Shown: positions 16,418-23,171 of the stretch, piece by piece
Layout of the letters: each line of letters opens with the position of its first letter
Numbering within the stretch: the first letter of the stretch is position 1
From: an uncultured Lachnospiraceae bacterium
GTDB lineage: Bacteria; Bacillota; Clostridia; Lachnospirales; Lachnospiraceae
Direction: 5' to 3'
Assembly: GCA_910579495.1 (NCBI GenBank)
Contig: CAJTVD010000036.1
Coordinates: forward strand, 1 to 38,752
Length of the DNA: 38,752 nucleotides
Position numbers and translations under genes: made by a program
Notes under the pieces: generated by a model
What the model was told of the DNA's origin: nothing
Seen by the model: only the letters and a program-made list of their open reading frames with translations
Database searches by the model: none

Positions 16418-16681
16418 ATGCAGGAGGGAAAAGAAAACAGGCGCCATTGCTATAAATGCCTGCTGCGGGAAATGGATGAGGAAGCCTACTTAAGGCAGCT
16501 CCACCGGTACATTGAATTGGTGGACCAGGAGCTGAAAACGCCTGGGGAGCTCTACCAAAGCAGGCTTGCCGCCTGTAAGGAATGTGATTATCTGGAGGCC
16601 GGTACCTGCCAGGCCTGCGGCTGTTATGTAGAGCTGAGGGCCGCAGTAAAAAAGAACCGGTGTCCTTATAAAAAGTGGTAA
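16418..16681 (+). CDS. Small cysteine-rich protein, DUF6171-like
   Basis: This 87-residue protein has seven cysteines arranged as HCYKCLL near the N-terminus, then CKECDYL, CQACGCY and a final CP before the C-terminal KKW. The pattern suggests one or two zinc ribbons. The middle is a helix with YLRQLHRYIELVDQEL. The ending CGCYVELRAAVKKNRCPYKKW recalls the DUF6171 family of short Firmicutes proteins; I make this assignment from memory of the pattern. It has no known function. It starts 15 nt after the arabinofuranosidase stop with AAGGGA upstream, so it is expressed from the same transcript. Metal-binding is inferred only from the cysteine spacing. Confidence 0.82.
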   Translation: MQEGKENRRHCYKCLLREMDEEAYLRQLHRYIELVDQELKTPGELYQSRLAACKECDYLEAGTCQACGCYVELRAAVKKNRCPYKKW

Positions 16682-16751
16682 TAAATGAATTGTTTCCGGC
16701 AACAGGGAGGAAGCCCCTTTGCCGGCGGTAACGGGGAAATAGAAAAGCAAG

Positions 16752-17717
16752 ATGATATACATAAAGAACCTGGAGGACGGGGTAGAGTTATTTAAAGCGC
16801 TGGGTTCTGAGGTGCGGGTGAATATTATCCGGCTGCTGCTGAAAAACACAGAGATGAATATGAATGAAATTGCAGCCAGCTTAAATATCACAAATGGCGC
16901 CCTTACCAGCCATATCAAGAAGATGGAGGATGCAGGGCTGATCAAGGTCATATCCGATTTCTCCGGGCATGGGAACCAGAAGGTATGCAGGGTAAGGGAG
17001 GAAAGGATTTTGGTGGACATTGCGCCGGAAGAGGGAAGGGACAATACAGGCATTTATGAGGCGGAGGTGCCTGTGGGGCAGTATATGGATTATAAAGTAT
17101 ACCCTACCTGCGGGATTTCCACCGCCAAATCCCTTATCGGGGAGGCCGACGATCCCAGATATTTTTCCCATCCGGACAGGATCCAGGCAGGTATTTTGTG
17201 GTTTTCAAAGGGCTATGTGGAATATCAGATTCCAAATTTACTGCCCGCGGCCCAGAAAATTGATGAGATTACCTTTACCATGGAGCTTTCCAGCGAAGCG
17301 CCGGGGGTGAATAACGACTGGCCTTCCGATATTACGTTTCTGCTAAATGACGTTGCGGTGGGAAGCTGGACATCCCCCGGGGATTTTGGGGATGTGCGGG
17401 GAATCTTTACCCCGGATTGGTGGTTCCCCAACTGGAACCAATATGGGCTGCTAAAGATGCTGGTAATCAATAAGAAAGGCGCCTTTGTGGACGGGCTGAA
17501 AAAGTCGGATATCACCACACAGGCGCTGCAGCTTGATTACAAAAGCCCTATCCGCCTGAAAATGGAGGTGGGGGAGGATGCTGCCCATGTAGGGGGGATG
17601 ACCCTCTTTGGCGCCGGTTTTGGCAATTACAGCCAGGGGATCAAGGTACGCATAAGGTACAGCCCTGTGATGGAGGCATTGCCTGAAAAATCTTTTCCCA
17701 CAGAGGGAAGCAATTGA
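16752..17717 (+). CDS. ArsR-type regulator fused to a large C-terminal beta-rich domain
   Basis: Residues 8-80 form an ArsR/SmtB winged helix (FKALGSEVRVNIIRLLL, then NEIAASLNITNGALTSHIKKMEDAGLI). Unlike the usual 100-residue ArsR metal sensors, about 230 more residues follow, rich in Trp, Tyr and predicted beta strands (YVEYQIPNLL, ITFTMELSSEAPG, DWWFPNWNQYGLL, LQLDYKSPIRLKMEV). This tail looks like a jelly-roll or carbohydrate-binding-type sandwich. No ArsR metal-binding CxC pair is visible in the DNA-recognition helix. Its place directly after the GH51 gene suggests it senses an arabinose-type sugar and controls that gene; this is inference. The ribosome site before ATG 16752 is weak, so expression may be low. 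A promoter for the next gene overlaps its stop codon. Confidence 0.85.
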   Translation: MIYIKNLEDGVELFKALGSEVRVNIIRLLLKNTEMNMNEIAASLNITNGALTSHIKKMEDAGLIKVISDFSGHGNQKVCRVREERILVDIAPEEGRDNTGIYEAEVPVGQYMDYKVYPTCGISTAKSLIGEADDPRYFSHPDRIQAGILWFSKGYVEYQIPNLLPAAQKIDEITFTMELSSEAPGVNNDWPSDITFLLNDVAVGSWTSPGDFGDVRGIFTPDWWFPNWNQYGLLKMLVINKKGAFVDGLKKSDITTQALQLDYKSPIRLKMEVGEDAAHVGGMTLFGAGFGNYSQGIKVRIRYSPVMEALPEKSFPTEGSN

Positions 17718-17742
17718 CAACATAAATTGTTTGTGATAGGCT
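17714..17742 (+). promoter_or_regulatory. Promoter of metG overlapping the regulator stop codon
   Basis: A perfect -35 TTGACA (17714-17719), 17-nt spacer and weak -10 TAGGCT (17737-17742) with extended TG at 17734-17735. The transcription start would fall near 17749, leaving a leader of about 140 nt before metG. Confidence 0.6.
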
Positions 17743-17770
17743 AACACTATATTTTATGAAAAGTGAAGCC

Positions 17771-17817
17771 ACGACAATCAAGCCATCTTCTGTCGTAAAA
17801 TGGAAGGTGGTTTTTTT
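17771..17817 (+). terminator. Terminator-like hairpin in the metG leader, possible attenuator
   Basis: CCATCTTC (17783-17790) pairs with GAAGGTGG (17803-17810, one G-U pair) and is followed by seven T's at 17811-17817, an intrinsic terminator. ACGACA (17771-17776) can instead pair with TGTCGT (17791-17796), which lies in the terminator loop and would trap the terminator's left arm. The two hairpins cannot both form as simple stems. No T-box sequence or methionine-rich leader peptide is seen. Confidence 0.6.
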
Positions 17818-17891
17818 ATCGGCTGCTGACAGTCCTGCCGGCAAAGGGCATCAGGAGGCCGGGTGCGGGACTTGAATAAGGAGGGTTTATG

Positions 17892-19865
17892 ATGAGTAAG
17901 GGAAAATATTATATTACAACAGCGATCGCCTACACTTCGGGAAAGCCTCATATCGGCAACAGTTACGAAATCGTGCTGGCGGACAGCATTGCCAGGTTTA
18001 AGCGCAAGGAGGGCTACGACGTTTATTTCCAGACGGGGACAGATGAGCATGGGCAGAAAATAGAGCTCAAGGCAAAGGAAGCGGGGATTACCCCCAGGGA
18101 ATATGTGGATAATGTGGCAGGGACCATTAAAGGCCTGTGGGACCTGATGGATACCTCATATGACCGCTTTGTGCGCACCACTGACGGCTACCACGAAAAG
18201 CAGGTGCAGAAAATATTCAAAAAGTTATATAGCCAGGGGGATATTTATAAGGGGGCATATGAGGGCATGTACTGTACGCCCTGCGAATCCTTCTGGACAG
18301 AATCCCAGCTTGTGGAGGGCAGATGCCCTGACTGCGGCAGGGAGGTAAAGCCTGCCAAGGAAGAAGCCTACTTTTTCAGGATGAGCAAATATGCTGAAAA
18401 ACTGATCGGACATATTAACAGCCATCCGGAATTTATTCAGCCGGTATCGCGTAAGAATGAAATGATGAATAATTTCCTTTTGCCAGGCCTCCAGGACCTG
18501 TGTGTTTCAAGGACTTCCTTCCAATGGGGGATCCCGGTGGACTTTGACCCGGGCCATGTGGTTTACGTGTGGCTGGACGCGCTGACCAACTATATCACGG
18601 GCATCGGCTATGACTGTGGGGGAGAAAGCTCCGGTGAGTACCAGAAACTGTGGCCTGCTGACCTGCACCTGATCGGAAAGGATATCATCCGTTTCCACAC
18701 TATTTACTGGCCCATATTCCTGATGGCGTTAGGGGAACCGTTACCCAAACAGGTATTCGGCCATCCCTGGCTTTTGCAGGGGGACGGCAAGATGAGCAAA
18801 TCCAAGGGAAATGTGATTTATGCCGATGACCTGGTGGATTTCTTTGGGGTGGATGCCGTGCGCTATTTTGTACTGCATGAAATGCCCTTTGAGAATGACG
18901 GGACCATTTCCTGGGAGCTGCTGGTGGAAAGGATCAATTCAGACCTGGCAAACACTCTGGGCAATCTGGTAAACAGGACCGTATCCATGAGCAATAAATA
19001 CTTTGGCGGCGTTGTGGCAGATAAGGGCTGCCAGGAGGCGGTGGATGAGGACCTGAAAAAAACGGCCACAGAGACTTATGGGAAAGTACTGGAAAAAATG
19101 GAAGGGCTGCGGGTGGCGGATGCGCTGACGGAAATTTTTGCCCTGTTTAAACGCTGCAATAAGTATATTGATGAAACCCAGCCCTGGGTACTGGCCAAAG
19201 AGGAAGAAAAAAAGGACCGTCTTTCCACAGTGCTCTATAATCTGGTGGAGGGAATATTGATTGGCGCTTCCTTGCTGGAGCCTTTTATGCCTGCCACGGC
19301 CAAAAAAATCGGGGAGCAGCTTCATGGGGAAATCAGGGGCTTTGGCCAGCTTGGGGCCTTTGGGCTGTATCCGTCGGGAACCCAGGTGACGCAGCAGCCG
19401 GAAATTCTTTTTGCCAGGCTGGATGTAAAGGAAGTAGTGGAAAAGGCGGAGGCAATGTTTGCCCAAAGAAGCCATGGAGGGGAAGAAGGAAAGGGACAGG
19501 AAGAAGAGGCCTCCCAGGGAACCGACATAGAACCCAAGGAAGAAATCACATATGAAATGTTTGATAAAATGCAGTTCCAGGTAGGGGAGATCATCGCCTG
19601 CGAAGAAGTGCCCAAGTCCAAAAAGCTGCTTTGCTCCAAAGTGCGTGTAGGCAGCCAGGTGAAACAGATTGTCTCAGGCATCAAACAGCACTACCGTGCG
19701 GAGGAGATGGTAGGGAAGAAGGTTATGGTGCTGATGAATTTAAAGCCTGCCAAAATGGCGGGAGTGCTCTCGGAAGGGATGCTGCTTTGCGCGGAGGACC
19801 AGGAGGGGAACCTGGCGCTCCTTACGCCTGAAAAGGAGATGCCTTCGGGGGCGGAGATCTGTTAG
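17892..19865 (+). CDS. metG: Methionyl-tRNA synthetase
   Basis: MetG charges tRNA-Met with methionine for initiation and elongation. The 657-residue protein is a class I synthetase. It has the HIGH-type motif in AYTSGKPHIGNSYE, a zinc knuckle with CTPC and CPDC pairs, the KMSKS loop GDGKMSKSKG (K300-S304), an anticodon-binding helical domain, and a C-terminal OB-fold tRNA-binding domain (about 555-657, starting ITYEMFDKMQFQVGEI). A Glu/Gly-rich linker separates the last two. Two adjacent ATGs (17889, 17892) compete. AAGGAGGG at 17878-17885 gives better spacing to 17892. It is transcribed from its own promoter through a leader with a terminator-like hairpin. Confidence 0.97.
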   Translation: MSKGKYYITTAIAYTSGKPHIGNSYEIVLADSIARFKRKEGYDVYFQTGTDEHGQKIELKAKEAGITPREYVDNVAGTIKGLWDLMDTSYDRFVRTTDGYHEKQVQKIFKKLYSQGDIYKGAYEGMYCTPCESFWTESQLVEGRCPDCGREVKPAKEEAYFFRMSKYAEKLIGHINSHPEFIQPVSRKNEMMNNFLLPGLQDLCVSRTSFQWGIPVDFDPGHVVYVWLDALTNYITGIGYDCGGESSGEYQKLWPADLHLIGKDIIRFHTIYWPIFLMALGEPLPKQVFGHPWLLQGDGKMSKSKGNVIYADDLVDFFGVDAVRYFVLHEMPFENDGTISWELLVERINSDLANTLGNLVNRTVSMSNKYFGGVVADKGCQEAVDEDLKKTATETYGKVLEKMEGLRVADALTEIFALFKRCNKYIDETQPWVLAKEEEKKDRLSTVLYNLVEGILIGASLLEPFMPATAKKIGEQLHGEIRGFGQLGAFGLYPSGTQVTQQPEILFARLDVKEVVEKAEAMFAQRSHGGEEGKGQEEEASQGTDIEPKEEITYEMFDKMQFQVGEIIACEEVPKSKKLLCSKVRVGSQVKQIVSGIKQHYRAEEMVGKKVMVLMNLKPAKMAGVLSEGMLLCAEDQEGNLALLTPEKEMPSGAEIC

Positions 19866-19948
19866 CATATTTAGGGAAACATGTTTGGGAAAATGGGGGA
19901 GCAATTTTCAGGCATGTTTAAATGCAACGGATAAAATGGGAGGTTACA

Positions 19949-20896
19949 ATGGTAAAAAAAGAAGAATTTACATTTGATTCCAGGGATGGCAGGTCAAAAA
20001 TCCATGCCATCAGGTGGATCCCGGAGGGAAAGGTAGTCTGTATTGTCCAGGTGATCCACGGCATGGCGGAATATATTGGGCGCTACGGGCCCCTTGCCCA
20101 GTATCTGGGGGAGAAGGGGGTGCTGGTAACCGGGGACGACCATCTGGGGCATGGGAAGAGCGTGGGAAATGACGGTACCTATGGGTACTTTTGTGAACAG
20201 GATCCTGCCACTGTGGTGGTGCGGGACGTGCACCGCCTGAAAAAAATGACCCAGGAAGAATATCCCGGGGTGCCATATGTGATCCTGGGCCACAGCATGG
20301 GTTCCTTTATCCTGCGCAACTATCTTTTCCGTTATGGCACAGGCATTCAGGGAGCCATCATCTGTGGCACCGGCTCCCAGCCCTGGGGCCTGGTGAAGCT
20401 GTGCAAGCTTATCGCCGCCTGCCAGGGAGTGTTCCTGGGACAGAAGCACAAGGCAAAGCTCATAGACCGGCTTGCCTTTGGCTCATACAATAAAAAGATA
20501 CCACAGGCCCGCACGCCTTTTGACTGGCTCTGCACCGATGAAAAAGTAGTGGATAGTTACCTGAAGGACGATTTATGCGGCTTTACCTTTACTGTCAATG
20601 GGTTCAGGACCTTGTTTGCGCTTCTTGACCGCCTGAACAACAGGGAGAATTTAAGGGCTATGCCCTCCAAGCTCCCGGTACATTTCATTGCAGGGGAAGA
20701 AGACCCGGTGGGCAGCTATGGGGAAGGTGTCAGGAAGGCATATAATGATTTCGCCGCCGCAGGCATGGAGCATATTTCCATAAAGCTTTACCCCCGGGGA
20801 AGGCATGAACTGCTGAATGAGAAAAATAAATATGAGGTATATGAAGAGCTTTATCCATGGATTATGGAACGGGTGAAGGAATATCAGCTTAAATGA
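19949..20896 (+). CDS. Alpha/beta hydrolase, monoacylglycerol lipase-like
   Basis: This serine hydrolase belongs to the lysophospholipase/Hydrolase_4 group, which cleaves monoacylglycerols or lysophospholipids in the cytoplasm. The 315-residue protein shows VIHGMAEYIGRYGPLAQYL (oxyanion region), DDHLGHGKS, the nucleophile elbow GHSMGS, a cap segment, IAGEEDPVG with the probable catalytic Asp, and GRHELLNE with the catalytic His. An open frame begins at 19922, but the ATG at 19949 has GGGAGG (19938-19943) 5 nt upstream and starts MVKKEEFTFDSRDG, matching the family. Its stop lies only a few bases before the next gene, so the two are probably co-translated from one transcript. The natural substrate is not deducible. 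Confidence 0.9.
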   Translation: MVKKEEFTFDSRDGRSKIHAIRWIPEGKVVCIVQVIHGMAEYIGRYGPLAQYLGEKGVLVTGDDHLGHGKSVGNDGTYGYFCEQDPATVVVRDVHRLKKMTQEEYPGVPYVILGHSMGSFILRNYLFRYGTGIQGAIICGTGSQPWGLVKLCKLIAACQGVFLGQKHKAKLIDRLAFGSYNKKIPQARTPFDWLCTDEKVVDSYLKDDLCGFTFTVNGFRTLFALLDRLNNRENLRAMPSKLPVHFIAGEEDPVGSYGEGVRKAYNDFAAAGMEHISIKLYPRGRHELLNEKNKYEVYEELYPWIMERVKEYQLK

Positions 20897-20906
20897 GGTG
20901 AGGCGG

Positions 20907-21434
20907 ATGAAAAGTAAAGTTTTGGCAGCGCTGCTGGTACTGTTTCTGGCAGTGTGGCTTTTGCCTCTGGGGCTCCAGGCCCAGGGGACGGAGCCTTCCG
21001 GTAAGGGGGCAGGGGATATTATCAGCCAGGCAAAGGAGCAGCTATCGGCGGTTTTTGGCCATGTGGATTCCCAGGCCGCAGGGGAGATTTTTTCCTTTTT
21101 GAAAGAACTGGTACAAGATGACGCCCTGAAGTCCGAAGAGGGCATGATAAATGCCATCAAAAAGGGCAAAGAAAAATTTGGTGTGGAGGTTGACAGGGAG
21201 GATGCACAGAAGCTGGTGGATACCATGGAAAGGCTGGAGGAGATCGGCTTTTCCCCGGAATATATCCTGGATAAGGCCCAGGGCCTTTACCAGCAGTATG
21301 GGGCAGACTTTGTAGACCATATGGACGAGGTGGTGGCCGGGGCGGCCAAGGATGCTGCCCAGGGGGCGGTGCAGGGCTTTTTTGCCAATCTTAAGGAATC
21401 CGTCAAAAATTTTTTCAGCAATATATTTTCGTAA
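20907..21434 (+). CDS. Secreted protein of unknown function
   Basis: The 175-residue product begins with a clear Sec signal peptide: MKSK, a hydrophobic core (VLAALLVLFLAVWLLPL) and a likely signal peptidase I site after LQA. There is no lipobox cysteine. The mature part is helical and charged, with EIFSFLKELVQDD, KKGKEKFGVEVDREDAQKLVDTMERLEE and an amphipathic C-terminal end AVQGFFANLKESVKNFFSNIFS that could associate with membranes. I do not recognise a family. A GTG at 20898 would add three residues, but GAGGTG (20895-20900) makes a better ribosome site for the ATG at 20907. It is closely linked to the preceding hydrolase gene, so a role with lipids at the cell surface is conceivable but unproven. 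Confidence 0.8.
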   Translation: MKSKVLAALLVLFLAVWLLPLGLQAQGTEPSGKGAGDIISQAKEQLSAVFGHVDSQAAGEIFSFLKELVQDDALKSEEGMINAIKKGKEKFGVEVDREDAQKLVDTMERLEEIGFSPEYILDKAQGLYQQYGADFVDHMDEVVAGAAKDAAQGAVQGFFANLKESVKNFFSNIFS

Positions 21435-21480
21435 AAGGAACAGAATAAAATAATAATCTCTTTGCTAATAATAAGTATCA

Positions 21481-21510
21481 CACAAAAAACAGCATCTGCA
21501 GGGCAGATGC
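21481..21510 (-). terminator. Intrinsic terminator oriented to the minus strand, with no visible minus gene
   Basis: A perfect 8-bp stem GCATCTGC/GCAGATGC (21492-21499 with 21503-21510) with a 3-nt loop. The A-run on the + strand (21484-21489) gives a TGTTTTTTG tail on the minus strand. No minus-strand gene is seen upstream of it. On the + strand it is just a strong hairpin in the ldhA leader. Confidence 0.5.
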
Positions 21511-21569
21511 GCGGCTGGAAGCCCTGGCAGCCCAAGGGGTGCGGCCAGGGAACCGGAATAGGAGGTTAT

Positions 21570-22562
21570 ATGAAAATTGCGTTTTATGGTACTAAGCCCT
21601 ACGACAGGGTATGGTTTGAACCAATGGGAAAGGAATATGGCTTTGATATCCATTTTATAGAGGCGTCCTGCAGCCAGGAAACGGTGTTTATGGCCAAAGG
21701 GTGCGATGCCATCTGCATTTTCGTCAATGACTATGTCAATGCGGGAATGATTGATACGCTGTATGAAATGAATGTCAAGGCCATTTTGCTCCGCAGCGCG
21801 GGCTTTAACAATGTGGATGTGAAGGCGGCGGAGGATAAGATCGTCATTTTGCGTGTGCCCAGCTATTCCCCGGAAGCGGTGGCGGAGTTTTCCATGGCTA
21901 TGCTGCTTACCGTCAACCGGCTCACCCATAAGGCTTACAACAGGACCAGGGATTTTAATATGAGCCTGAATGGCCTGATGGGGATAGACTTATTTGAAAA
22001 GACGGCGGGAGTTATCGGCACGGGAAAAATCGGCCAGGCCATGATCCGGATACTGAACGGTTTCCAGATGCATGTGCTCTGCTATGACCCCTTCCCTGTG
22101 GAAGGGCTGGAGGCGGAGTATGTATCCCTGGACAAACTCTTCCAGAGCGCCGATGTGATTTCCCTCCACTGCCCCTTAAATTCAGATACCAGGCATATTA
22201 TTAACAAAGAAGCCATTGCCATGATGAAAAAGGGCGTCTATCTGGTAAATACTTCCAGGGGCGCTTTGATTGACACCCAGGCCCTCATAGACGGTATGCT
22301 GGAAGGGAAGTTTGGCGGCGTAGGGCTGGATGTATACGAGGAGGAGGAAGGGGTCTTTTATGAGGACCGCTCAAATGACATTATTATGGATGACAATCTG
22401 GCGCGGCTTGTGACCTTCCCCAATATGCTGGTTACCTCCCATATGGGCTTTTTTACCAGGGAAGCCATGCAGGCCATTGCCAAAACCACCCTGGAAAACG
22501 CTTACGCACTGGAAAATGGGCTGCCCCTGGTAAACCAGGTAGGCAGGGAGATGCTATCCTGA
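21570..22562 (+). CDS. ldhA: D-lactate dehydrogenase (2-hydroxyacid dehydrogenase family)
   Basis: This enzyme reduces pyruvate to D-lactate with NADH, regenerating NAD+ during fermentation. The 330-residue protein aligns over its length with E. coli-type LdhA: MKIAFYGTKPYDR at the start, CDAICIFVNDYVN, the substrate-side RSAGFNNVD, the Rossmann motif GVIGTGKIGQAM, NTSRGALIDTQ with the catalytic Arg, LDVYEEEEGVFYEDRSNDII with the catalytic Glu, and SHMGFFTREA with the catalytic His. An upstream extension of the open frame to 21462 is rejected, because it covers a hairpin, and GGAGG at 21561-21565 precedes the ATG at 21570. It is followed immediately by a new promoter, so it ends its transcription unit or overlaps the next. 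Confidence 0.94.
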   Translation: MKIAFYGTKPYDRVWFEPMGKEYGFDIHFIEASCSQETVFMAKGCDAICIFVNDYVNAGMIDTLYEMNVKAILLRSAGFNNVDVKAAEDKIVILRVPSYSPEAVAEFSMAMLLTVNRLTHKAYNRTRDFNMSLNGLMGIDLFEKTAGVIGTGKIGQAMIRILNGFQMHVLCYDPFPVEGLEAEYVSLDKLFQSADVISLHCPLNSDTRHIINKEAIAMMKKGVYLVNTSRGALIDTQALIDGMLEGKFGGVGLDVYEEEEGVFYEDRSNDIIMDDNLARLVTFPNMLVTSHMGFFTREAMQAIAKTTLENAYALENGLPLVNQVGREMLS

Positions 22563-22565
22563 GGA

Positions 22566-22594
22566 TTGTAAAATTGCTGCAAACCTGCTATAAT
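22566..22594 (+). promoter_or_regulatory. Sigma-A promoter of the GNAT gene at 22627
   Basis: -35 TTGTAA (22566-22571), 17-nt spacer and a perfect extended -10 TGC-TATAAT (-10 at 22589-22594), starting 3 nt after the ldhA stop codon. The expected leader is about 26 nt. Confidence 0.8.
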
Positions 22595-22626
22595 AATTCA
22601 TTAGCAACATTTGAAGGGGCAGGGCA

Positions 22627-23139
22627 ATGGATGAAGAACTAGCTTATGAAATACGTTTTGCAGCCCAGGAGGAATGGGAAGAGGCCATGGGGCTGGCGTG
22701 GAAGACGTTTCTGGAATTTGAAGCGGACGTTTATACAATGGAAGGGGTCAGGAGCTTTGAGGACTTTATAACGGACTCAGGCCTGAAGCGTATGTTCATT
22801 ATGGGAATTTACCAGATGATGACGGCATATGACCACGGCAGGATGGTGGGGATGATCACCCTGCGCAATGAAGTGCATATATCCCTTCTTTTTGTGGACA
22901 AAAATTATCACAGGCACGGCATCGGCAGGGCGCTGATCATGAAGATGGCTGATTATGTAAAAGATGAGCTGGGAAAACGGCGGCTAACGGTAAATGCATC
23001 GCCTTACGGCGTTGCATTTTACCATCAGTTAGGCTTCAGGGACCTAGGCCCCCAGAAACAGCAGGACGGCATTATTTACACGCCCATGGGGTATGAATTC
23101 CCGGAAGATGGCAGAGGAGAACTTTTGAAGGAGAATTAA
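22627..23139 (+). CDS. GNAT-family N-acetyltransferase
   Basis: This 170-residue single-domain acetyltransferase uses acetyl-CoA. The N-terminal strand EIRFAAQEEWEEAMGLAWKTF opens the fold. The acetyl-CoA-binding motif A is LLFVDKNYHRHGIGRALIMKM, and LTVNASPYGVAFYHQLGFRDLG provides the C-terminal beta-bulge and the Tyr often acting as general acid. It closely resembles many uncharacterised Clostridial GNAT proteins, and the acceptor substrate cannot be told. GGGGCAGGG lies directly before the ATG. Its own strong promoter separates it from ldhA. The HD protein downstream starts about 30 nt later, so the two may share a transcript. Confidence 0.92.
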   Translation: MDEELAYEIRFAAQEEWEEAMGLAWKTFLEFEADVYTMEGVRSFEDFITDSGLKRMFIMGIYQMMTAYDHGRMVGMITLRNEVHISLLFVDKNYHRHGIGRALIMKMADYVKDELGKRRLTVNASPYGVAFYHQLGFRDLGPQKQQDGIIYTPMGYEFPEDGRGELLKEN

Positions 23140-23171
23140 CTTGCAGTAAAGATTGGGTACAGGTGGAGCTT

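Noticed and set aside
17756..17875. 39-codon open frame in the metG leader, as a possible leader peptide
   Set aside because: There is no ribosome-binding site before its ATG, which lies only a few bases from the predicted transcription start, and it has no run of Met or other regulatory codons.
19880..19916. Imperfect dyad (GAAAAT/ATTTTC with CATG ends) before the hydrolase gene
   Set aside because: The arms are short and AT-rich and could occur by chance; there is no T-run or promoter context.
21462..21569. 36-codon extension of D-lactate dehydrogenase
   Set aside because: It spans a strong hairpin and has no family similarity. GGAGG precedes ATG 21570.
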